This document shows, piece after piece, positions 43,078 to 51,710 of a DNA stretch of 64,000 nucleotides. The position numbers were made by a program, and so were the translations under genes. The stretch spans positions 1,178,001 to 1,242,000 of the forward strand of contig NZ_CP019606.1 of NCBI RefSeq assembly GCF_001997345.1, written 5' to 3'. Origin of the DNA: Tessaracoccus aquimaris. GTDB lineage: Bacteria; Actinomycetota; Actinomycetes; Propionibacteriales; Propionibacteriaceae. Within the stretch, counting starts at the first letter, position 1; each line of letters begins with the position of its first letter. The notes beneath the pieces are model-generated. The model was not told the DNA's origin, did not search any database, and was given only the letters and a program-made list of their open reading frames with translations.

Positions 43078-44544
43078 ATGACGACCAAGAACGAGCGCGC
43101 CATGTCGTCGGAACTGGTGCCAGTGAAGTTCTCCCGCCTCACCCGCCGGGGAGTGCTGCTGGGCCTGTCTCTGACCCAGCTCATCACCTTGGCCACCGGC
43201 ATCCTGAGCATCGTCGGCGCGCTATACGCCGGCGGCGGCATCCTGCTCGCCTACACCGCACCCGTCTGGGTACTCGCCGCCGCCCTGACCTGGACACCCA
43301 TCGCCGGACGCCCAGCCATCGAATGGTTACCCGTCGCGTCCTGGTGGCTCTGGCGTTCCACCGGCGGGCAACTTCTCTACCGCAGGCGGGTCGTCACCCC
43401 ACGCCCCGTCGGCACCCTCGCCCTGCCCGGCGACACGGCGCGACTCCGCGAATACACCGACCCCGACACGAACGCTGGGATGATCCACGACCCCCACCAG
43501 CAGACCCTGACTGTTGTGTGCGAGATCAGCCATCCCGCGTTCGTGCTCCTCGATCCGGGCGAGCAGGAGCGTCGCGTCACCTCCTGGGGCCGCGTGCTGG
43601 CCACCGTGTGCCGATCCGGCCGAATCGCCACTCTCCAAGTGTTGGAGCGCACCCTGCCGGACTCCGGCACCGGGCTGGCCGAATGGTGGGCCTCCCACGG
43701 GATCTCCGACGACTCCTGGGCGGCGACCACCTACGCCGAACTCATTGACCGCGCCGGGCCCGCCGGAGAACGACACGCCACCACCCTGTCTCTCTCGCTG
43801 GACATGAAAGCCGCCGCTCGGCAGATCAGGACCGCCGGCGGCGGCATCCGCGGCGGCGCAGCCGTACTCCGCCAGGAGATGTCCACCCTCGTTGCAGCTC
43901 TGCGCTCCGCCGACCTCACACCCTCCGGATGGCTCACCGCTGGAAAGATCGCCGTCATCCTCCGCGGTGCCTACGACCCGGCGATCGCCGCCACCCTCGA
44001 ACGTCACGGCGAGCTGGGACAGAACCTCGCTACCGCCGGCCCGGTCGCAGTCAACGAGTCCTGGACACGGCTGCGCACCGACTCCGCCCACCACACGACA
44101 CTGTGGATCAGTGAGTGGCCCCGCTCGATGGTCTATCCCGGATTCCTGTCGCCGGTACTGCTGTCCACCGGCGTCCAACGCAGCTTCTCGCTGATCTGCA
44201 CTCCGATGCGCTCGGACCAAGCCGCCCGAGACATCCGCAAGAAGAAGGTCGAGCACATCAGCGACGCCACTCAGAGGGCGAAGATTGGCCAGATCGAGGA
44301 CGCCGCCCTCACTGCCGAGTACCAAGACGTTCTCCAGCAGGAAGCCGACCTCACCGCAGGCCACGGGGTACTGCGCTACACCGGTCTCATCAGCGTCTCT
44401 GCCCCTACCGTCGACGAGCTGGAAGCGGCGGTAGCGGCTATTGAACAGGCAGCGATCCAAGCCTCTTGCGAGACCAGACCCCTCGTTGGTCAGCAGGCGG
44501 CGGCCTTTACGGCCGCCGCGTTGCCTCTGTGCCGGTCTGTCTGA
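43078..44544 (+). CDS. SCO6880-family transfer protein
   Basis: 488 residues from ATG 43078, five bases after the VirB6-like stop. The N-terminus has two membrane helices (TQLITLATGILSIVGALYAG, ILLAYTAPVWVLAAALTWTP) as in PrgI-like VirB3 subunits. The rest is cytosolic and includes RRVVTPRPVGTLALPGDTA and the C-terminal LVGQQAAAFTAAALPLCR, hallmarks of SCO6880 proteins. In these systems a VirB3-like membrane part and a VirB4-like N-terminal domain are fused here, while the ATPase is a separate downstream gene. The stop is three bases from the converging CHAT gene. Confidence 0.8.
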   Translation: MTTKNERAMSSELVPVKFSRLTRRGVLLGLSLTQLITLATGILSIVGALYAGGGILLAYTAPVWVLAAALTWTPIAGRPAIEWLPVASWWLWRSTGGQLLYRRRVVTPRPVGTLALPGDTARLREYTDPDTNAGMIHDPHQQTLTVVCEISHPAFVLLDPGEQERRVTSWGRVLATVCRSGRIATLQVLERTLPDSGTGLAEWWASHGISDDSWAATTYAELIDRAGPAGERHATTLSLSLDMKAAARQIRTAGGGIRGGAAVLRQEMSTLVAALRSADLTPSGWLTAGKIAVILRGAYDPAIAATLERHGELGQNLATAGPVAVNESWTRLRTDSAHHTTLWISEWPRSMVYPGFLSPVLLSTGVQRSFSLICTPMRSDQAARDIRKKKVEHISDATQRAKIGQIEDAALTAEYQDVLQQEADLTAGHGVLRYTGLISVSAPTVDELEAAVAAIEQAAIQASCETRPLVGQQAAAFTAAALPLCRSV

Positions 44545-44547
44545 GGT

Positions 44548-45615
44548 TTAGGCGGGATCGGTGGGCCTGACGAGGATGGTTGTTGTCGGGTCGACATCGG
44601 GGGCCCACGCCAGCGTGGGCAGATCGGCACTGTCCAGTCCGTCGAGTTCGAGACGGACCTGTCCGGCCAGGTGGGCGGAGTTGACCGACTGCCCGTTGGC
44701 AATTGCGGCGTAGAACTGGGCTGCGTAGTTGATCGCGTCGGCATCGTCGATGCTGTCGGCCATGCCGATCGCGAACGGCACGACCTGGTCCACCAGATCA
44801 TCGATCTGGGCTGCAGACTTGCAGGAGTTCAGCAGCACCAGCAGCGGCGGATCATCGGTGGCGCGGATGGCGTTGGCAAACGCGCGGGCCGTGACGATCA
44901 CGCCGCTGTGCGGTGCGTCCTGCTCGTCCTCGAACACGATGAGATCCTCGTTGCTATGGCCTGAGAAGTGCACCACGTGGGGGCGGAACTTGGTAATTCC
45001 GTCGAGGAGGTCATGGGTGGTCGCCGCCGGACGTACGTCGAGTTCGATCTGATCGCGATGCAAAGCGGATTCGACGGCCGCCCGGATGCGCTTCTGTTCC
45101 CTTCCCACTCGGAGGTCTCCTTCCGAGGATGCCCCGAGAATCAGGACCCGAAGTTTTTCCGGCTTGGGGGTAGGAAGCTGGCGAAGAACCTGATCGACCG
45201 CTGATTCGGTTCCACTGATCCGTGACTCCAGTGTTGCCCGATCAGCGGCAGTCCGCCGGTCCGCCTGCTGCTGTTCGCGTTTACGGCGGCGTTCCGCGGC
45301 ATCTGCCTCAGACTGCTCTGCTCGCGTCAGCTTGATCAGCAATGCGGACTCCTCTTTCGAGTACCCGGCAGCCTTCGACTGCAACCGGCCGGCTTCTTTG
45401 CCCGCGGTTTCGGCTTCCTGGTCCTTGCGATCAGCTTCGCGGAGCTTGCTCTTCGCAGTCGTCTCGCTCTTGGTCTTCGACGCAGACTGTCGGGCCTTGG
45501 CGGCCTCTGCACGCTTCTTGGACTCCTTCGTCCGATACTCGCCGGCCTTCTTCTCGGCCTCGATCCGCTGCTTGCGTTTCCGTTCAAGCTGACCCCGGTA
45601 CTGACTCGCGCTCAT
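44548..45615 (-). CDS. CHAT-domain (caspase-like) protease with N-terminal coiled coil
   Basis: 355 residues from ATG 45615. Residues 5-140 are a charged Lys/Glu/Ala/Arg-rich coiled coil (RKRKQRIEAEKKAGEYRTK). Residues 155-355 are a CHAT fold: LRVLILGASSEGDLRVGRE, catalytic His220 in PHVVHFSGHSNED and Cys265 in LLVLLNSCKSAAQ, then GMADSIDDADAINYAAQFY. It is encoded against the transfer operon, between SCO6880 and the next transfer gene, so it was probably inserted as cargo with its own promoter in 45616-45730. CHAT proteases act as suicidal effectors in several bacterial immune systems. Here the coiled coil could be the sensing or oligomerising part. Defence role is inferred. Confidence 0.75.
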   Translation of the reverse strand: MSASQYRGQLERKRKQRIEAEKKAGEYRTKESKKRAEAAKARQSASKTKSETTAKSKLREADRKDQEAETAGKEAGRLQSKAAGYSKEESALLIKLTRAEQSEADAAERRRKREQQQADRRTAADRATLESRISGTESAVDQVLRQLPTPKPEKLRVLILGASSEGDLRVGREQKRIRAAVESALHRDQIELDVRPAATTHDLLDGITKFRPHVVHFSGHSNEDLIVFEDEQDAPHSGVIVTARAFANAIRATDDPPLLVLLNSCKSAAQIDDLVDQVVPFAIGMADSIDDADAINYAAQFYAAIANGQSVNSAHLAGQVRLELDGLDSADLPTLAWAPDVDPTTTILVRPTDPA

Positions 45616-45730
45616 CTGACTACCCCTCGCTCCATTGCGTCCACTCTTAGCCACGCTACGCCCGACCACGGACACCCGTGGCTCATCGCCGCGCACCTGC
45701 TTGACACGCCACGTGCCAAGGAGACTCGCA

Positions 45731-46522
45731 ATGCCGACATTCAACGATCCACTCGCCGATGCCGCCGAGGCATCAGAAGCGCTGCGCGGCCTCGCCCACG
45801 CCAGCCGGACCTTCGACAACCCCGCCGACACGTACGCCGTTTTCGGAGATGTGATCTCCGGAGTGCGGTCGCTGCGACAGGTCCTCGATCAGCTCGCGGA
45901 CGCTCATCTGACACACCGCGAGCGCGCCCACGACGACCCCGGCAATCACGCTGCCGGAGCAGGTAGTGCCCTGACCGCTGCGGATGAGCTGCACCAGGCG
46001 GGCACTCTGCTGGATCAGGTGCACGATCGACTTGATGCAGCGTTCGGACACTCGGGAAAGATCGCCTGGCACCCCGAACCCGCCCTCGAACAAGCGTCGC
46101 TAAGCGAGCCCGCCGCGCGGCGGTGGGTCTCTGTCATGTTCCTCCAAGGCGAGGACGCCGATGAGGTACTCGACCTGATCGACCGGGACGGCACGGACGC
46201 GGCGATCGAACACTTGAAGAGATTCGACTACGGCGACGAGACCACCTCAGCCGCGATGGAGAACGGGTACGTCTACGACGAGCCCCCGGCGGGGTCGCTG
46301 GACCGTGTGATTGCCGATGGGGACTACACCCTCACGTCAAACGCGGCGATGGGGCACGTGAGCCTGCTACGCGCGTACCCGGTTCCGCTTGATCCGCCTC
46401 TGGCTGGATCGGGTGCCAAGCCCAGGCGCGAGGCGATGCGGACGTCGCCGGTGGCGGTTAGGGACTGGTTCGCTGGTCCGGCCGGCGGGACGGCTTCTAT
46501 GGGGCGGGGGCTGTCGCTGTGA
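45731..46522 (+). CDS. Hypothetical ICE protein between SCO6880 and VirB4
   Basis: 263 residues from ATG 45731, preceded by AAGGAG. Residues 1-120 are helical (DAAEASEALRGLAHASRTF, RSLRQVLDQLADAHLTHRE, LTAADELHQAGTLLDQVHD). The later part (EPAARRWVSVMFLQGEDAD, EVLDLIDRDGTDAAIEHLK) is also compact and acidic. The stop overlaps the VirB4 gene start (GTGA 46519-46522), so it is probably part of the transfer operon. The first region resembles plasmid proteins of the same place in related elements. No function known. Confidence 0.5.
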   Translation: MPTFNDPLADAAEASEALRGLAHASRTFDNPADTYAVFGDVISGVRSLRQVLDQLADAHLTHRERAHDDPGNHAAGAGSALTAADELHQAGTLLDQVHDRLDAAFGHSGKIAWHPEPALEQASLSEPAARRWVSVMFLQGEDADEVLDLIDRDGTDAAIEHLKRFDYGDETTSAAMENGYVYDEPPAGSLDRVIADGDYTLTSNAAMGHVSLLRAYPVPLDPPLAGSGAKPRREAMRTSPVAVRDWFAGPAGGTASMGRGLSL

Positions 46523-48000
46523 ATGAACGCGAGCAGTTGCACACATCCGTACTAGTCGCGCCTGCCTCCGAGCGCCGCCGGCTCCGTAAGCAGCGACGGC
46601 AGGCCGCCGCCCACCTCCAGGCTGAACATCGCCGCACCGAGATCACCGAAGCGAGGGCGAAAGCGGAGGCCGAGCGCGCCGAACGACGAGCCACCGCCTA
46701 CCTGCCTGCGGCGGGTGAGCCCGGCCCGGCAGCACTGCGCTCCCCCGGCAAGTTCCGCCTGCCTCGGCATCAGGACACCTCTGCGACCTTGGCGGGGGCG
46801 TATCCGTTCGTCGCAGAAGGTGGGCTCGGCGCCGACGGGGTGTTCGTCGGTCAAGACCTCTACTCGGGAGGGTCGTTCGTGTACGACCCCTGGGTGCTCT
46901 ACGCCCGAGGCATCATCACGGCACCGAACGTGGTGCTCGCGGGGATCGTCGGCTCTGGCAAATCCAGCCTCGCGAAGTCTCTCTACACGCGGAGCATTCC
47001 GTTCGGCCGCCGCGTGTATGTTCCGGGCGATCCGAAGGGCGAGCACACTGCGGTCGCGAAGGCCGTCGGTGGGCGCGCGATCGTCTTGGGCCATGGACTC
47101 AACACACGCCTGAACCCGCTCGACGAGGGCCACCGTCCCTCCGGTCTGTCCAATGAGCAGTGGGCTATCACCGTTGCATCCCGCCGCCGCGACCTGATCG
47201 GGTCACTGGCTGAAACGGTCCTGGCTCGCGGGTTGACTCCGTTGGAGCACACCGCGATCGACCTGGCACTCACCCAGACGGTGCGGGAGAACACCGTGCC
47301 GATCTTGCCGATGGTCGTTGATCGCATCCTTAGTCCCAATGCCGATGCCGACGACCGGTTGGCCGACGACGGACGGCTCGTCGGCCACGCTCTTCGCCGC
47401 CTGGTCGCCGGCGACCTCGCCGGCTTGTTCGATGGCCCGTCTACGGTGACGTTCGACCCGTCCCTGCCGATGATCAGCCTGGATCTGTCCCGGGTCACCG
47501 AGAACAGCACCCTGATCTCCGTGCTGATGACGTGCTCGTCGGCGTGGATGGAATCCGCCTTGTTGGACCCGAACGGCGGGCAACGCTGGGTCATCTACGA
47601 CGAGGCGTGGCGGCTCATGTCCCACCCGGCGCTGCTGCGCAGGATGGACGCGCACTGGCGGCTGGCTCGGCACTACGGGATCGCGAACATGCTGATCTTC
47701 CACAAGCTGAGCGACCTCGACAACGTCGGCGATGCCGGCTCCGCGATGCGGTCCTTGGCGAACTCACTGCTAGCCAATGCGGAGACCAGGATCGTCTACC
47801 GGCAGGAATCCGACCAGCTCGGTCCCACGGCACAGGCCCTCGGGCTCACTGGCACCGAGCAGAAGCTTCTCCCCTCGTTAGGTGTCGGACAAGGACTGTG
47901 GCGGATCAAGGACAGGGCCTTCGTGACCCAACACCAACTGCATCCCGCCGAGCTGGAGTTGTTCGACACCAGCTCCCGGCTCACGCAGGGGGTGAAGTGA
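46519..48000 (+). CDS. VirB4-like conjugation ATPase
   Basis: 493 residues from GTG 46519. A basic coiled-coil N-terminus (residues 15-60) precedes the motor: Walker A GIVGSGKSSLAKSLY at 142-156, RRVYVPGDPKGEHTAVA, Walker B RWVIYDEAWRLM near 357, and the C-terminal LIFHKLSDLDNVGDAGS with ADxETRIVYRQ and LGVGQGLWRI. These are typical of the TraC/VirB4 motors that pair with SCO6880 in actinobacteria. It energises the transfer channel at the inner membrane. Overlaps the next gene by one base (TGATG). Confidence 0.85.
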   Translation: MNEREQLHTSVLVAPASERRRLRKQRRQAAAHLQAEHRRTEITEARAKAEAERAERRATAYLPAAGEPGPAALRSPGKFRLPRHQDTSATLAGAYPFVAEGGLGADGVFVGQDLYSGGSFVYDPWVLYARGIITAPNVVLAGIVGSGKSSLAKSLYTRSIPFGRRVYVPGDPKGEHTAVAKAVGGRAIVLGHGLNTRLNPLDEGHRPSGLSNEQWAITVASRRRDLIGSLAETVLARGLTPLEHTAIDLALTQTVRENTVPILPMVVDRILSPNADADDRLADDGRLVGHALRRLVAGDLAGLFDGPSTVTFDPSLPMISLDLSRVTENSTLISVLMTCSSAWMESALLDPNGGQRWVIYDEAWRLMSHPALLRRMDAHWRLARHYGIANMLIFHKLSDLDNVGDAGSAMRSLANSLLANAETRIVYRQESDQLGPTAQALGLTGTEQKLLPSLGVGQGLWRIKDRAFVTQHQLHPAELELFDTSSRLTQGVK

Positions 48001-48560
48001 TGCACCGCAAGCCCCTCCGCCCTTCGACCTGGCACGAACCCGAGCAGACCCCCGTCGTGCTTCCGCACACGGTCGTCACCGTCACTGACGATGGTGAACT
48101 GGACGTCACTGTCGACGGAACCGCATTCCCACCGCCGACCGAAGAGCAGGCGTGGACGCGGAGCGCTTTCGGAGCATTGCTCGATGCCATCACCGAGGAC
48201 CGGGCGACCGCAGTACGCATCGAGGTCCGTGAGACCGACGGGAGCGTGTTCACCGACATCATCCGCGCCCGCCGGCGCATCACGCCCGACCCGGCAGCGC
48301 CCGAGCCGGGGAAACAGGGCGGCAAGCACGCCACGAGGACACGAACGCCCGAACTGGTCGAGGTGACAGCGGACGGGTTCGTGCCGGGCGAGGACGTCGC
48401 CGTCGCGGTCATCGTTTCCCACACCGATGCCACTGGAACCGGCCGCGCCCGCACCCTCCTCGACAAGACTCACCTCTCCTCCCTGCTGCGAGACCGGACC
48501 GGCGAGGTCGTGCTCCTCGGGCGAATCTCCGGCACCGTTCACGTTCGGCGGCTGCCATGA
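48000..48560 (+). CDS. Hypothetical protein between VirB4 and coupling protein genes
   Basis: 186 residues from ATG 48000, overlapping the VirB4 stop. The N-terminal part has a predicted β-rich pattern (HTVVTVTDDGELDVTVDGT). It ends with VAVAVIVSHTDATGTGRAR, then SGTVHVRRLP. A short disordered Pro/Gly/Lys linker separates two halves. The four-base overlap with the coupling-protein gene places it firmly in the operon. Unknown accessory. Confidence 0.5.
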   Translation: MHRKPLRPSTWHEPEQTPVVLPHTVVTVTDDGELDVTVDGTAFPPPTEEQAWTRSAFGALLDAITEDRATAVRIEVRETDGSVFTDIIRARRRITPDPAAPEPGKQGGKHATRTRTPELVEVTADGFVPGEDVAVAVIVSHTDATGTGRARTLLDKTHLSSLLRDRTGEVVLLGRISGTVHVRRLP

Positions 48561-50344
48561 ACCCATCCCAGCAACGTCAGGGTGGTTCGGTCGGCGATGA
48601 GCTGACAAACGCCGCACTCGTCGGACTGGTCGGGATCTTCGGCGTCGCGCTCATTCTGCGTGCCGCCGGAAGCATGGCAGCGGTCCTCTCCGGCACACCA
48701 CAACCCACATCGGGGCCAGCATCCGGATTGGCGGTGCTCGCCAATCCGGGCGACCCGGCCACAGCGCTCGGCGCCCGCAGCCTCAGCCCGATCGTGTACT
48801 GGGGCACCACCGCAATCCTGCTCGCGAGCCTCGCCACCGCAGGGATCTGGGTGTGGGTCAGGTTTCGACGGCACACCCGAAAGGTCGACACCGACCCGCG
48901 ACGTCTGATCGGCACCGCCACCGCCCACGAGGTCACACAGACCGCCTCAGCCAAGGCGCTTCTCCGCCGGGCATCTACGCTCCGCCCCTCCGTCGACAAA
49001 CCGACCCCAAGTGATGTGGGCTACCGAATCGGCACTTCCAAAGGGCGAGATGTCTGGGCCAGCGTCGAGGACTCAATCCTGCTGATCGGACCACCCCGCT
49101 CCGGCAAAGGCCTCCACATCGTCATCAACGCCATCCTCGATGCGCCCGGCGCTGTCGTCACCACCAGCACACGCCCAGACAACCTCACCGCCACTCTCCG
49201 CGCGCGGCAACGTGACGGACGCCCGACGGCCGTGTTCGACCCCCAGCACCTCGCCGAAGGCATCCCCGCAGGCATGCGTTGGTCACCTATCCGCGGCTGC
49301 GAAGACCCGCTAACCGCGATGATCCGCGCCACCGGCCTCGCCGCCGCCACCGGACTCTCATCCGGCGGAGTCGAATCTGGCGGATTCTGGGAAGGCAAAA
49401 CCCGCACCGCACTCCAAGCGCTCCTCCACGCCGCCGCCCTCGACCAGCGGCCACCATCAGAGCTGTTCCGGTGGACCCTCGACTCCACGGCTGCCGCCGA
49501 AGCCGTCGCGATCCTCACGAACAGCGCTCAAGCCGCGACTGGCTGGGCGGACTCCCTCGGGGCGATGATCGACTCCGACCCCAAGACCCGCGATTCGATC
49601 TGGCAGGGCGTTGCCCTCGCCCTCGGTGCCCTCGCTGACCCCCGCGTCCTCGACGCCGTCTCACCCGGGCCCGGCGAAGGCTTCGACCCCGAGACGTTCA
49701 TCCGAGAACGTGGCACCCTCTACCTCCTCGCCACCGGCGCCGGAGCCGGCGCATCCGCCGCACTCGTGGCAGCGCTCGTTGAAGACCTCATCGAGACCGC
49801 TCGCCGCATTGCCGCGCGGTCACCCGGCGCACGCCTCGACCCGCCCCTGCTGCTCGCACTCGACGAGATCGGCAACCTCGCCCCGTTACCGTCTCTGCCG
49901 ACACTGATGGCGGAGGGCGGCGGCACCGGCATCACCACTATGCCTGTCCTTCAGTCACTGGCCCAGGCTCGGGACAAGTGGTCGGACAACGCCGCCGGTG
50001 CGATCTGGGACGCGTCCATCGTGAAGATCATCCTTGGCGGCGCCTCCAACTCCCGTGACCTCCAAGACCTCTCCACGCTCATCGGCGAACGCGACGAATA
50101 CATCGACAGCGTGACCCTCGGCGACCACGGCAGCCGCTCGAACCAGCGCTCCATCCGCCGCGTGCCGATCCTCCCGCCGGACCGCATACGCACCTTGCCG
50201 TTCGGCACCGGCGTCACCCTGCTCCGCTCCGCACCACCAATCATCACCGACTTGCGGGCCTGGACCTCGCGCCCTGATAGCACCCAGCTCAAGGAGGAGC
50301 GGGCAGGGATCGAGGCGCGGCTACGACGCCCAGTCGACTCCTGA
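48557..50344 (+). CDS. VirD4/TraG-type coupling protein
   Basis: 595 residues from ATG 48557, overlapping the previous stop. Two N-terminal membrane helices (residues about 17-40 and 78-100), Walker A SILLIGPPRSGKGLH near 175, Walker B PPLLLALDEIGNLAPLPSL near 430, and the downstream GGGTGITTMPVLQSLAQAR and KIILGGASNSRDLQDLSTL motifs are those of TraG/VirD4 ATPases. It would link the relaxase-DNA complex to the channel. The protein looks complete. Confidence 0.85.
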   Translation: MNPSQQRQGGSVGDELTNAALVGLVGIFGVALILRAAGSMAAVLSGTPQPTSGPASGLAVLANPGDPATALGARSLSPIVYWGTTAILLASLATAGIWVWVRFRRHTRKVDTDPRRLIGTATAHEVTQTASAKALLRRASTLRPSVDKPTPSDVGYRIGTSKGRDVWASVEDSILLIGPPRSGKGLHIVINAILDAPGAVVTTSTRPDNLTATLRARQRDGRPTAVFDPQHLAEGIPAGMRWSPIRGCEDPLTAMIRATGLAAATGLSSGGVESGGFWEGKTRTALQALLHAAALDQRPPSELFRWTLDSTAAAEAVAILTNSAQAATGWADSLGAMIDSDPKTRDSIWQGVALALGALADPRVLDAVSPGPGEGFDPETFIRERGTLYLLATGAGAGASAALVAALVEDLIETARRIAARSPGARLDPPLLLALDEIGNLAPLPSLPTLMAEGGGTGITTMPVLQSLAQARDKWSDNAAGAIWDASIVKIILGGASNSRDLQDLSTLIGERDEYIDSVTLGDHGSRSNQRSIRRVPILPPDRIRTLPFGTGVTLLRSAPPIITDLRAWTSRPDSTQLKEERAGIEARLRRPVDS

Positions 50345-50432
50345 CGAGAGCGACCGTGGGCGTTGCTGTGCACCTGCCTCATACGAGCGACCCCGCACCG
50401 GCGGTCGTCACGAACGCCAGGAGGAGAGCCCG

Positions 50433-50909
50433 ATGGCTATCCGCACTCAGCAGTCCATCTCAGGTTTCATCGCGTCTGATCCGCAGCTCAACTACACGTC
50501 CAAGGGCGAGGCGAGGTTCTACGCGCGGATCGGGCAGCAGCACTTCCGTCGGGAAGGCGACGGGACATTTACCCGGCTGGAGCCGACGTTCCACGATCTC
50601 GTTGCGTTTCGTGCCACCGCCGAGCGCGCCCATGAACGATTCGCCAAGGGCGACAGCTTCGTCGCCGAGGGATACGTCCACCCCTACACGAGCGAGCGCG
50701 ACGGGCAGAGCACCGACGTTGAAGAGTTCGTCGCCAAGAAGATCGGTCACGACCTCGCCCGCACCACCTATGAAGTCGACCGCACACGACGTGCCCCGGA
50801 CGCCGTTGAACAAGTCGCTCCGACCCGAGGGCCCGTCGACCGGTCCGCCCCTGTACATGCAGGCGCGCGACGGACATCCCCCGACAACGGGCCCGCGATT
50901 GGGTTGTGA
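50433..50909 (+). CDS. ssb: Single-stranded DNA-binding protein
   Basis: 158 residues from ATG 50433, with AGGAGGAG upstream (50419-50426). The OB-fold region is residues 5-115: SISGFIASDPQLNYTSKGEARF-type β1-β2 (SISGFIASDPQLNYTSKG), FHDLVAFRATAERAHERFA, GDSFVAEGYVHPYTSERDG. The basic/acidic tail is short and lacks the DDDIPF-like tip of chromosomal SSB. It presumably protects the transferred strand and may assist the Prim-Pol. It overlaps the upstream GTG of the next gene. Confidence 0.8.
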   Translation: MAIRTQQSISGFIASDPQLNYTSKGEARFYARIGQQHFRREGDGTFTRLEPTFHDLVAFRATAERAHERFAKGDSFVAEGYVHPYTSERDGQSTDVEEFVAKKIGHDLARTTYEVDRTRRAPDAVEQVAPTRGPVDRSAPVHAGARRTSPDNGPAIGL

Positions 50910-50920
50910 GGAGTCCAGTC

Positions 50921-51514
50921 ATGGAGGACATCGCTGAGGCTCCAGAGTTTGACGAACCAGAGCCGCGCCAACTCAATGAGCACGACTACGACGAGCACCC
51001 GCTGGTCGACACCGGACTGATCGCCGAGCCGCCCCATCCGGTGAACTGGAACCTGCTCACCGCGGACGAAGCCGGCGCCGAATGGATCGAACTCGACCAA
51101 TGGGTGCACTGGCTCCGTCGCACGTACGGCCTACCGGCCTCGGTGATCCCACCGTTCTGGTACCGACACCCTGAACTGCTGTGGGAACTGTCGGCACTGC
51201 ATCTGCATTGGCTCTGCGCCTACGACCCCGACCAGAACGGGTCCGCACCTCTCGGGTGGCACCGCGACTTTGCTGACACACGGCAACGGCTTCGCGAGTG
51301 GGTTGCCGCTTCCGGGACCCGCCTGGATCGTGATCGCCCCACCCGGCAGACCACCTGGCCTGGTGAGGAACCTGGACCCGCGATCGATGATGTCGTGCTC
51401 ACAGACCGCTCGGCAGACTTCGAAGCGTTCGTGACCGCCGACGTCGCCAGACGGCAGGCGGCTGAGGATGAGTTCTACGCGAGTCTCGACGATGAACATC
51501 CAACCGAGGATTGA
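50921..51514 (+). CDS. DUF4913-like protein
   Basis: 197 residues from ATG 50921, seven bases after GAGGAG. The core (residues about 50-125) reads AEWIELDQWVHWLRRTYGL, WYRHPELLWELSALHLHWL and GWHRDFADTRQRLREW, the Trp/His-rich pattern of DUF4913 proteins, which are frequent in actinobacterial plasmids and ICEs. Function unknown. The C-terminal part overlaps the excisionase-like gene. Confidence 0.6.
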   Translation: MEDIAEAPEFDEPEPRQLNEHDYDEHPLVDTGLIAEPPHPVNWNLLTADEAGAEWIELDQWVHWLRRTYGLPASVIPPFWYRHPELLWELSALHLHWLCAYDPDQNGSAPLGWHRDFADTRQRLREWVAASGTRLDRDRPTRQTTWPGEEPGPAIDDVVLTDRSADFEAFVTADVARRQAAEDEFYASLDDEHPTED

Positions 51515-51710
51515 CGACGGCATCGGCAACGTCGAAACGCTGTGGTGTGCCAGGGACGTCGCCGAGTTCTTGAACGTCTCCCAAGCCACGCTCTCGCGTT
51601 GGCGCAGGGAAAAGGTCGGGCCGCCGTTCCTCCAGATCGGCGGCATCTCCCGCTACAACCCGTCATCGGTGCGCGCATGGGTCAACGCGAACGAGCAGGC
51701 TCATGGCTGA
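51492..51710 (+). CDS. Excisionase-like helix-turn-helix protein
   Basis: 72 residues from ATG 51492, which lies inside the end of the preceding gene. The whole protein is one MerR-like winged helix: TLWCARDVAEFLNVSQATL, SRWRREKVGPPFLQIGGIS, RYNPSSVRAWV. Small proteins of this type directly upstream of tyrosine integrases act as Xis/recombination directionality factors. It overlaps the integrase gene by eight bases, so both are probably made together. Confidence 0.75.
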   Translation: MNIQPRIDDGIGNVETLWCARDVAEFLNVSQATLSRWRREKVGPPFLQIGGISRYNPSSVRAWVNANEQAHG

